From Eubacterium sp. (GTDB lineage Bacteria > Bacillota_A > Clostridia > Lachnospirales > Lachnospiraceae), in NCBI GenBank assembly GCA_024687845.1, contig JAILEL010000098.1:1-19868 (forward strand): 19,868 nt of DNA, in the 5' to 3' direction. Positions 1 through 6,384 of the stretch are shown one piece after another (position 1 is the stretch's first letter; each line of letters begins with the position of its first letter). The notes under the pieces are model-generated. The model was not told where the DNA came from and did no database searches. It saw nothing but the letters and a program-made list of their open reading frames with translations. A program made the position numbers and the translations under genes.

Positions 1-90
1 GTAGTAAATCAGCAACCTGTAAAGGGACCGGTAGTTAATCAGCAACCAGTAAAGGATGCGGTAGTTTTGGATAAACAGGCGGCAAAGGGA
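1..90 (+). repeat. 30-bp in-frame tandem repeat
   Basis: Bases 1-30 and 31-60 are two copies of a 30-bp unit differing at about 5 positions. Bases 61-90 are a third, strongly diverged copy. Each unit encodes about ten residues of the type VVNQQPVKGP. The array probably continues upstream of the window. Confidence 0.75.
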
Positions 91-123
91 CCGGTAGCTC
101 CAACAGAAGGAGGTGCTGAGTAA
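1..123 (+). CDS. C-terminal end of an unidentified protein with decapeptide repeats (partial)
   Basis: The open frame enters from the left edge and ends at TAA 121-123. The visible 40 residues form a Pro/Val/Gln/Lys-rich tail with two near-identical decapeptides (VVNQQPVKGP, VVNQQPVKDA) and a third diverged copy, ending in Glu. This looks like a disordered tail and not a folded domain. Its stop overlaps the start of the adaptor gene by one base (TAATG), so the two are translationally coupled. The downstream permease has no ATPase domain and no ATPase gene lies between, so this could be the tail of a LolD/MacB-type ATP-binding subunit. That is inference only, because no diagnostic motif is inside the window. 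Confidence 0.7.
   Translation, partial: VVNQQPVKGPVVNQQPVKDAVVLDKQAAKGPVAPTEGGAE
106..115 (+). promoter_or_regulatory. Strong ribosome binding site of the adaptor gene, inside the upstream CDS
   Basis: GAAGGAGGTG lies 7 bases before ATG 123 and within the last codons of the upstream gene. With the TAATG stop/start overlap it points to translational coupling. Confidence 0.75.
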
Positions 124-1460
124 TGTTAAAAAAATTAATAATTACTGTAATTGTAATCGCTATAATCGTAGGTGGTGGTTACTTTGGAATTAAGGCATAT
201 AGAAAACATAGACAGAATTCTGATCCTGTAAATGTATATGCTGTGGCAGAGATTGCCTCCAGCGCTTCTTATTATGAAGAAAATTACACATCAATGTCAG
301 GTAATGTTTCAAGTGGCGGGGATCAGAAGATTTATATATCAAGTGACAAAACTGTATCTGAAGTTCTAGTTGAGGAAGGAGACAAGGTTAAGTCCGGAGA
401 TGTTCTTTTCAAATACGATGCTACTCAGGAACAGCTGAAACTTGAGTCTCTTTATGCGGATCTTGATGTGACAAGTACAGATCTTAAGCTTGCAAATACC
501 GAGCTTACAAAGCTTAACAATACTACACCAGTTCCGGATACTGAAGAGCCTACAACTGAGTCGTCTACAGAGCTTCCAGAGATTCATTCTACAAATGATG
601 CTATAGGTGAACTGGAAGATGAAGAGGAAGAAGAGGAAGAAGAAGAGTACGAGGAAGAAGACGAAGAATACGAGGACGACGAGGAAGAGGAAGAAGAGAT
701 CTATACACAAAAAGAGCTTGAAGCTGCTATAACAAAAAAGAAAAATGAGATTAAAAATCTTGAAAATGAAATAGATACCAAGAATCTTTCTATCAGAAAG
801 CAGCAGGCTGTTATTGATAAATGCACAGTTTGCGCTAAGGTTAATGGAATTGTTGTAACTCTCGATATGTCTGATGAGAAGAGCAATTCAGGAGAACCAA
901 ATCTTGTTGTCAGCACATCAGGTACATTTATTGCTACTGTTAATGTTGGAGAACTCGAACTTAAGAAGATGAAGGTTGGTACGGAGGTATCTGTATATTG
1001 CTATGATACTGGTAACAGATATACTGGAGAAGTTATGACAGTTGGTATCAGTCCTAATTCAGAAACTACTTATCCTTATGCACAGTCATATTATCCTGTT
1101 AAGATTTCAATAGAAGATAGTGAAGGACTTGATGATGGTGCATATGTTGAAGTAACTCTTAATGATGGAAGTTCACCAGATTCAGCTGATAGCGAGGAGG
1201 CCGCAGAAGAGGAAGAAGATGATTCAATGGTTATTCCTCTTTTCTTGACCAAGCAGGAGAATGGAAAATATTACGTTTATAAAAGAGTTAATGGCAGATT
1301 AAAGAAGCAATTTCTTAAAACCGGTAAGATATACTGGGGTTCTGAGATAATTGTTAAGAGCGGAATAACAATGGATGATTATGTTGCATTTCCTTATGAT
1401 AAGAATGCAATTGATGGAAAGGTCTGCAAAGAAGCAGATACTGAAAACCTGTATCAGTAA
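123..1460 (+). CDS. HlyD/MacA-type membrane-fusion (adaptor) protein of an ABC exporter, with a polyacidic insert
   Basis: An adaptor subunit of 445 residues, anchored in the membrane and thought to link an FtsX/MacB-type permease to the outside. Residues 5-20 are a single N-terminal membrane anchor. Residues 72-107 are the first half of a lipoyl-like hairpin domain (VSEVLVEEGDKVKSGDVLF). A coiled-coil arm follows (about 101-135 and 193-235), and the second lipoyl half plus beta-barrel starts near residue 238. The arm is interrupted by a Thr/Pro/Glu linker and a nearly pure Glu/Asp/Tyr tract at residues 163-192. A second acidic run lies at 352-367. The family normally has only a coiled coil here. 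The start is set by an AGGAGG site and the stop/start overlap. The permease gene follows after 18 bp. The adaptor fold is a firm call; the cargo is unknown. Confidence 0.87.
   Translation: MLKKLIITVIVIAIIVGGGYFGIKAYRKHRQNSDPVNVYAVAEIASSASYYEENYTSMSGNVSSGGDQKIYISSDKTVSEVLVEEGDKVKSGDVLFKYDATQEQLKLESLYADLDVTSTDLKLANTELTKLNNTTPVPDTEEPTTESSTELPEIHSTNDAIGELEDEEEEEEEEEYEEEDEEYEDDEEEEEEIYTQKELEAAITKKKNEIKNLENEIDTKNLSIRKQQAVIDKCTVCAKVNGIVVTLDMSDEKSNSGEPNLVVSTSGTFIATVNVGELELKKMKVGTEVSVYCYDTGNRYTGEVMTVGISPNSETTYPYAQSYYPVKISIEDSEGLDDGAYVEVTLNDGSSPDSADSEEAAEEEEDDSMVIPLFLTKQENGKYYVYKRVNGRLKKQFLKTGKIYWGSEIIVKSGITMDDYVAFPYDKNAIDGKVCKEADTENLYQ
609..698 (+). repeat. GA-rich triplet tract encoding a poly-Glu/Asp run
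   Basis: About 90 bases built almost only of GAA, GAG and GAC codons with three Tyr codons, encoding residues 163-192 of the adaptor. The + strand is a long purine tract. It is prone to in-frame slippage, so its length may vary between strains. Confidence 0.85.
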
Positions 1461-1478
1461 AGGAAAGGAGACGTTAAA

Positions 1479-2822
1479 ATGATTGAAAATATCAGACTGT
1501 CATTTCAGGGAATATTTACTCATAAAATGCGTTCTTTCCTGACAATGCTCGGTATCATTATTGGTATAGCTGCTATTATTGCCATTGTATCAACAATCAA
1601 AGGAACAAATGACGAGATAAAGAACAGTCTTATTGGTTCTGGAAATAATGTTGTTAAGGTTACTCTTACACAGAGTGGTATGGAGGTCAGCCCTAACGAG
1701 GTTGATACCAGTAAAGTTCCTATTATTGATGACGAGATGTTAAATAACATTAAGAACATTGATACTGTCGTTGATGCTACAATTTATCATAAAGCCCAGG
1801 CCTATGAAGGAATAAACCACGCAACCAATACACTTTCGGGTGCGTATATATTCGGATGTAATAATGATTATCTGAATATGGAAAACTACATTCTAAGAAG
1901 TGGAAGACTTTTTGTTGATAAGGATTTTAAAGATTTTAGAAATGTATGTATTCTTGACTATAATACTGCTTACACACTTTTTGAAGGTGAAGAGCCTATA
2001 GGAAAAACAATTGAATTATCTGGAACTCCTTTTACAGTAGTAGGAGTTGTATTTAAAGATGAGGGATATGATCCCGTGGTTAACAGTATTGAAGACTGGT
2101 ATACATATTTTGGAGAAACTAATTCAAGTTATATCTTCCTGCCAGATACTTCATGGCCAATAATCTATAAGTTTGACCAGCCTTATCATGTTTTGATAAA
2201 AGCTACATCCACAGAGGATATGGCTTCAGCTGGAAAGGATACGCAGGATTATCTGAATAAATTCATTACTAAGACCAGTTCAACTATGCCTGGTGGCTCT
2301 ATGTCACCTGATTCAGAAATGGATGCTGAAGAAGGTGAAGATGGAGAAAGCGGTGCTGGTGGCGAAGAAGAAACTATTAAGTATAAAAGCGAGGATGTTC
2401 TTCAGAAAGCTAAGGATCTTCAGAAACTTAAGAATTCAACTAATAAACAGCTTATATGGATTGCAAGTATATCACTTATAGTTGGTGGTATAGGTGTTAT
2501 GAATATTATGCTCGTGTCTGTTACAGAAAGAACCAGGGAGATAGGTCTGAAAAAGGCTATCGGTGCACGAAAAGGAGCTATTCTTGGACAGTTTCTTACT
2601 GAGGCATCAGTTCTTACAAGTATTGGTGGTATTATCGGAGTACTTGCAGGAATTGGACTTGCATATTTCATATCGAAGCTTGCTGAAGTACCTGTTGCAA
2701 TCAGTATGCCAGCTATAATAGTATCTGTTGTTTTCTCAATGGTAATAGGTATTGTATTCGGTCTGTTGCCTTCAATTAAGGCTGCAAATCTTAACCCTAT
2801 TGATGCATTAAGATACGAGTAA
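1479..2822 (+). CDS. FtsX/MacB-type ABC transporter permease
   Basis: Permease of a type VII (MacB-like) ABC system, 447 residues, without a fused ATPase. TM1 is at about 18-40 (SFLTMLGIIIGIAAIIAIV). A large extracytoplasmic MacB_PCD-type domain spans about 41-320. The FtsX core follows, with TM2 at 324-347, the conserved cytoplasmic segment TERTREIGLKKAIGARKG at 349-366, TM3 near 372-398 and TM4 near 408-430, and an end of the family type (LNPIDALRYE). The extracytoplasmic domain carries a Gly/Met/Glu/Asp-rich insert at 270-298. An AAAGGAG site precedes the ATG. It lies 18 bp behind the adaptor gene in one operon. The matching ATPase must be encoded elsewhere, possibly just upstream of the window. 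Function in macrolide, peptide or lipid export cannot be told from sequence. Confidence 0.9.
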   Translation: MIENIRLSFQGIFTHKMRSFLTMLGIIIGIAAIIAIVSTIKGTNDEIKNSLIGSGNNVVKVTLTQSGMEVSPNEVDTSKVPIIDDEMLNNIKNIDTVVDATIYHKAQAYEGINHATNTLSGAYIFGCNNDYLNMENYILRSGRLFVDKDFKDFRNVCILDYNTAYTLFEGEEPIGKTIELSGTPFTVVGVVFKDEGYDPVVNSIEDWYTYFGETNSSYIFLPDTSWPIIYKFDQPYHVLIKATSTEDMASAGKDTQDYLNKFITKTSSTMPGGSMSPDSEMDAEEGEDGESGAGGEEETIKYKSEDVLQKAKDLQKLKNSTNKQLIWIASISLIVGGIGVMNIMLVSVTERTREIGLKKAIGARKGAILGQFLTEASVLTSIGGIIGVLAGIGLAYFISKLAEVPVAISMPAIIVSVVFSMVIGIVFGLLPSIKAANLNPIDALRYE

Positions 2823-2832
2823 AATGGAATAA

Positions 2833-2886
2833 AGACATACTTGAAGTAAATATTTTTATCTGTTATAATAGCATCCGTATGTCTTG
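2833..2886. repeat. Perfect 9-bp inverted repeat bracketing a promoter
   Basis: AAGACATAC at 2833-2841 and its exact reverse complement GTATGTCTT at 2878-2886 are separated by 36 bp. The -35 and -10 elements lie exactly between the arms, and the right arm begins at about +1. There is no T-run, so it does not look like a terminator. It could be an operator pair. Confidence 0.6.
2842..2870 (+). promoter_or_regulatory. Sigma-A type promoter for the SEC-C gene
   Basis: TTGAAG at 2842-2847, a 17-bp spacer, then TATAAT at 2865-2870 with an extended TG at 2862-2863. The predicted start is near 2877, giving a leader of about 118 nt before ATG 2996. I see no convincing structure or small ORF in the rest of that leader. 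Confidence 0.75.
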
Positions 2887-2995
2887 AGGCTTTCGTTTTG
2901 AACTGGTATTCTGTGATCAGGTGATTGTTAAAGGTCTCTGGCATAATCTGTTTTAATTGTAATAATATTATGATAATGAAAGGATATGTAAAATT

Positions 2996-3502
2996 ATGGG
3001 ATTACTTAAGGATTGGAGAGATCATGCATATGGTCTTGATGACAGAACTCCTGAAGGAAAACAATTCTGGTTAAATTATTTTCAGATAGAAAAAGGAATA
3101 TATATTCAGCTTTTAAAGGATCCATCTGTTGTTGTTACAGGAACAATCAAGGAGCTTGCTGAAAAGTATGATACAAATCTTGAAATCATGACAGGATTCC
3201 TGGATGGTATTGATGAGAGCATTAAGAAGTCCAACAATCTTGATGAAGCAGATGAGAATACAACAGTTACAATCGATATAGATCCAGAAAAGCTCTATAT
3301 GAACATGGTTGGATGCAATGCTGAATGGTTATATACACTTCCTGAGTGGGATAAAATATTTTCAAAAGAGAAGCAGCAGGAACTGTATAAGAAAGAAAAA
3401 ACTTCTCATACAGTTGTAAAGGCTCCAAAGGTAGGAAGAAATGATCCATGTCCATGTGGAAGTGGTAAAAAATATAAAAAATGCTGCGGAGCAAATGCAT
3501 AA
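2996..3502 (+). CDS. SEC-C motif protein
   Basis: A 168-residue cytoplasmic protein with a C-terminal SEC-C zinc-binding motif. The motif runs from [19 protein letters not shown] at about 146-164 and has the pattern C-x-C-x8-C-C (Cys152/154 and 163/164), as in the SecA tail. The first 140 residues are mostly helical and acidic and I do not recognise a domain in them. SEC-C motifs bind Zn and in SecA contact SecB or ribosomes. A role in protein quality control or ribosome contact is possible but unproven. GAAAGGAT at 2978-2985 serves as the ribosome site. The gene has its own promoter and a terminator, so it is transcribed alone. Confidence 0.85.
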   Translation: MGLLKDWRDHAYGLDDRTPEGKQFWLNYFQIEKGIYIQLLKDPSVVVTGTIKELAEKYDTNLEIMTGFLDGIDESIKKSNNLDEADENTTVTIDIDPEKLYMNMVGCNAEWLYTLPEWDKIFSKEKQQELYKKEKTSHTVVKAPKVGRNDPCPCGSGKKYKKCCGANA

Positions 3503-3525
3503 AACAGTAAATTGTTGAAACGCAT

Positions 3526-3565
3526 AATGTGTCAAATTAAGATAATTAGTTTGACACATTTTTGT
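3526..3565 (+). terminator. Rho-independent terminator after the SEC-C gene
   Basis: Perfect 11-bp stem AATGTGTCAAA (3526-3536) with TTTGACACATT (3550-3560) and a 13-base loop, followed by TTTGTT. The stem is AT-rich and so of moderate strength. The T-run leads straight into the next promoter's -10. Confidence 0.8.
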
Positions 3566-3571
3566 TATAAT
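3563..3571 (+). promoter_or_regulatory. Extended -10 promoter of the helicase gene
   Basis: TGTTATAAT (3563-3571) is a perfect TGnTATAAT element. No good -35 is seen 17 bp upstream, and TTGACA at 3551-3556 is only 9 bp away, too close. Transcription would start near 3578, leaving about 30 nt before ATG 3609. Confidence 0.5.
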
Positions 3572-3608
3572 GTTTTCATTTTTGTTTTATTAGTATTCAG
3601 GGGGAAAT

Positions 3609-5465
3609 ATGAGCACATTTACTGAAGAACAGATTCAGGCTATAGAGTGGTTTAAAGGACCTCTTCTTGTTATAGGAACTCCAGGTTCTGGGAAAACAAC
3701 TGTTATAGTTAATAGAATAAACAATTTAATATGTGGTCATAAAGTTGCTCCTGAGAATATTCTGGTCATTACATTTACTAAGGCTGCTGCATTTTCTATG
3801 AGACAGCGTTTTCTCGAACTTTGTGATATAGAAGATACGAGAGTCAGATTTGGCACATTCCATTCTTTTTTCTATTGGATCATCAGGACAGCTTATGGAG
3901 GCTCCAGTGATCTTAAGGTACTCGACGAGGCTGAAAAGAGAAGTGTGATTCAGGAACTCTTATGCCAGATTAATAAAGATGCTTATGATAATGATGAAAC
4001 CATTTCGAGTCTGATCAATCAGTTTGGTATTATTTCCAGTGACCTTATTGACGTGGCAAATTATTACAGTACAGATATGTCAGTGGATGATTTTCGATTG
4101 GTTTATAACAGATATCATGAATATAAAACTTCAAATGGATTAATTGATTTTGATGATATGGTTTCTATGTGTTATAAGCTGCTGGTGGAGCGAAAGGATA
4201 TACTTGAAAGAATCAGAATGATGTATCAGTATATAATGGTAGATGAATTCCAGGATACAAATCGCATTCAGTATGAGATACTAAAAATGATCTCGCATCC
4301 GCTGGATAATCTGTATGCTGTGGGCGATGATGATCAGTCTATCTATGGATTCAGAGGTGCCAGACCAGATATAATGCTTTCTTTTTCAAGAGAGTTTAAG
4401 GACGCAAATATTATCCACTTGTCGGATAATTTTAGATGCCCTTCTGCCATAGTGGATGTTTCTTCATCTATTATTAAGCAGAATACTAAAAGATATGAAA
4501 AGGTACTTAAATCCAAAACTGACAGAAAGGGCAGCTTCGATATTTATTCCGTTCACGATGTCAGGGATGAAAATGAATTGATATGCAGAGGGATTCTTCA
4601 TGCTGAAATAAATGGGGTAAAACCTGAAGAAATAGCTGTTCTTTATCGGACTAATCTGGGACCCAGAAGACTATTATATAAGCTGAGAGAATATAATATT
4701 GATTTCAGCATTAGAGATACTGTACCGGATATTTTTTCAAATGCTTCAGTTGCAGCTGTGGTGAATTATATTTCCTTTGCTCTTGGAAATCATAGCAGGG
4801 ATATTTTTCTTACCTTTATGAATAAGCCTGTCAGATACATCAGCCGTAACATGCTTGATGAGACAGAGGTTGATCTAGATAAACTTATAGAGTCTGTTGA
4901 TGACGATAAGGATTATCTTAGAAATAATTTACGAAGGCTGAAAAGTGAACTCAGAACTATTTCCAGTCTCAGCCCTTATGCTGCGGTAAATTATATCAGA
5001 GAAGCAATTGGTTATAATACTTATATAAAAAAATATGCGGAAGAAAAAAATATTCAATGTGATGAAATAATGGATATACTGGATGAATTCCAGTCTATGA
5101 CAAAGGATTTACAAACCTTTGATGATTTCTATGATATGATTGACGAATATAGAGAAATGTTAAAGCTTCAGAGTGAACATGGAGCATATCATAGTAGTGG
5201 TGTTCAGCTTATGACACTTCATAGTGCAAAGGGACTGGAGTTTAAAGAGGTTCACATTATGGATGTAATTGAGGATGTGATTCCTCATAAAAGGTCAAAG
5301 TCAACATCAGAAATAGAAGAGGAACGCAGAATGCTATATGTTGGTGTTACGAGATCCTCTGATAAATTATTCATATATATGCCAAGGATTATGGGGGAGA
5401 AGATTGGGAAACCTTCGCGTTTTATAGATGGTCTGCCAATCTCTGAGATAGCACAAATTAAATGA
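3609..5465 (+). CDS. UvrD/PcrA-like superfamily 1 DNA helicase, short form
   Basis: An ATP-dependent 3'-5' DNA helicase of 618 residues. The SF1A motifs are present in order: Q motif FTEEQIQAIEW (4-14), Walker A GTPGSGKTT (23-31), Ia ILVITFTKAAA (51-61), Ib GTFHSFF (82-88), motif II VDEFQDTN (211-218), motif III VGDDDQSIYGFRGA (238-251), motif IV LSDNFRCP (271-278), motif V VQLMTLHSAKGLEFKEV (532-548) and motif VI EERRMLYVGVTRSSDKLF (571-588). Typical PcrA is about 720-750 residues. This protein ends about 30 residues after motif VI, so it lacks the C-terminal extension that in PcrA binds RNA polymerase. It is therefore probably a UvrD-family paralogue and not the housekeeping PcrA. AGGGGGA sits just before the ATG. 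The chorismate mutase gene follows after 58 bp with no clear terminator. Confidence 0.93.
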   Translation: MSTFTEEQIQAIEWFKGPLLVIGTPGSGKTTVIVNRINNLICGHKVAPENILVITFTKAAAFSMRQRFLELCDIEDTRVRFGTFHSFFYWIIRTAYGGSSDLKVLDEAEKRSVIQELLCQINKDAYDNDETISSLINQFGIISSDLIDVANYYSTDMSVDDFRLVYNRYHEYKTSNGLIDFDDMVSMCYKLLVERKDILERIRMMYQYIMVDEFQDTNRIQYEILKMISHPLDNLYAVGDDDQSIYGFRGARPDIMLSFSREFKDANIIHLSDNFRCPSAIVDVSSSIIKQNTKRYEKVLKSKTDRKGSFDIYSVHDVRDENELICRGILHAEINGVKPEEIAVLYRTNLGPRRLLYKLREYNIDFSIRDTVPDIFSNASVAAVVNYISFALGNHSRDIFLTFMNKPVRYISRNMLDETEVDLDKLIESVDDDKDYLRNNLRRLKSELRTISSLSPYAAVNYIREAIGYNTYIKKYAEEKNIQCDEIMDILDEFQSMTKDLQTFDDFYDMIDEYREMLKLQSEHGAYHSSGVQLMTLHSAKGLEFKEVHIMDVIEDVIPHKRSKSTSEIEEERRMLYVGVTRSSDKLFIYMPRIMGEKIGKPSRFIDGLPISEIAQIK

Positions 5466-5511
5466 ACAGATAAGCTATAAGTCTGTCACCTGGCATGACC
5501 TTTAAGTGATT

Positions 5512-5516
5512 AGGAG
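5512..5516 (+). promoter_or_regulatory. Ribosome site that sets the chorismate mutase start
   Basis: AGGAG lies 7 bases before ATG 5524. It is downstream of an in-frame GTG at 5506, so the GTG cannot use it. Starting at 5524 also puts the AroQ helix at the very N-terminus, as in the family. Confidence 0.75.
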
Positions 5517-5523
5517 ATTTATT

Positions 5524-6378
5524 ATGGAACTTAGTGAAGTTAGAAAGGAAATTGATTCTGTTGATAGCGAAATTAAGGAGCTTTTTAAGAAAAGAATGAA
5601 ACTGGCTGATGAGGTGGCTAGAATTAAAGCTCTGACTGAGGATGATATCTTTAAGCCTGACAGAGAGGCTTCTATAATTGAAAAACAGACTGAAAATGTG
5701 GATGAATCCATAAAACTTGAATACACTGCGCTGATAAAACGTATAATGGAAATCAGCAGAAAATATCAGTATGGAAGAACTTTGAAGCTTAGAGACTGTT
5801 TTAATGTAGATTATATTGAAATAGAGCCGGCAATAGAAGATGCAGCAGTAGTAAAGGAAGAGCTGTATATTGTTAATTCTGTTTCCAAGGACAAAATGCT
5901 TACCGTAGAAAATCATGAAGAACTTGCCGGAGCGGTCTTGTCTGGTAAGGTTTCTGCTGGTATTGGCATTATGGAGAACATAGGTGTAGATGTTTCAGAC
6001 GGTCTTCATAAGATTCTTGTTAACAATCCTTTGTACATCAACAGATGTGATATAGTTCAGGATGGAAAATACAGAAAAAAAGTTGTTACATTTTCCAATA
6101 ATCTTGTAGTTCTTCCTAAGCATAACCGCCTTAAAATCATGTTTGTTTGCAAAAACAGAAGTGGAAGTCTGGCAAGTGTTCTTTCAATGATTTCTGATTA
6201 TGGTGTGAATCTTACTGAGATACATTCGAAGCCATATATCGATAATGATTGGAATTATATCTTTATGCTGGAAATGACTGCCAGTCTTCTTAAAGAGGAA
6301 GATAGAGCACTTGTTTATCAGTTGATGAATGAGACAGATGAATTTAAAATTCTTGGAAGCTATAGATGCTCGGATTAG
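5524..6378 (+). CDS. AroQ chorismate mutase with reduced prephenate dehydratase region and ACT domain
   Basis: A 284-residue protein laid out like PheA (P-protein) but too short. Residues 1-85 are an AroQ-type chorismate mutase, which converts chorismate to prephenate. Aligned by eye with E. coli, the active-site positions Arg7, Arg24, Lys35, Arg47, Glu48, Ser78 and Gln82 are kept; the position of E. coli Asp48 is Lys44. Residues 202-270 are an ACT domain with GSLASVLSMISDYGVNLTEI and HSKP in place of the Phe-binding ESRP. The middle (about 93-200) keeps only a PDT-like piece, HEELAGAVLSGKVSAGIGIMEN, and a remnant VVTFSNNLVVL where TRF would be. The PDT N-terminal glycine motif and the second PDT subdomain are missing, so dehydratase activity is unlikely. 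It may be a regulated monofunctional mutase. The next ABC gene starts 6 bp later. Confidence 0.8.
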   Translation: MELSEVRKEIDSVDSEIKELFKKRMKLADEVARIKALTEDDIFKPDREASIIEKQTENVDESIKLEYTALIKRIMEISRKYQYGRTLKLRDCFNVDYIEIEPAIEDAAVVKEELYIVNSVSKDKMLTVENHEELAGAVLSGKVSAGIGIMENIGVDVSDGLHKILVNNPLYINRCDIVQDGKYRKKVVTFSNNLVVLPKHNRLKIMFVCKNRSGSLASVLSMISDYGVNLTEIHSKPYIDNDWNYIFMLEMTASLLKEEDRALVYQLMNETDEFKILGSYRCSD

Positions 6379-6384
6379 GATGAT

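Noticed and set aside
2420..2944. Open frame on the minus strand across the end of the permease gene and the following gap
   Set aside because: Mostly antisense to the FtsX core. No ribosome site or recognisable domain was found, and the + strand promoter region lies inside it.
3551..3571. TTGACA followed by TATAAT as a consensus promoter
   Set aside because: The spacing is only 9 bp, and TTGACA is part of the terminator stem. The extended -10 alone is the better explanation.
5466..5523. Possible terminator between the helicase and chorismate mutase genes
   Set aside because: Only CAGA/TCTG pairs around a loop, with no T-run, so it is too weak.
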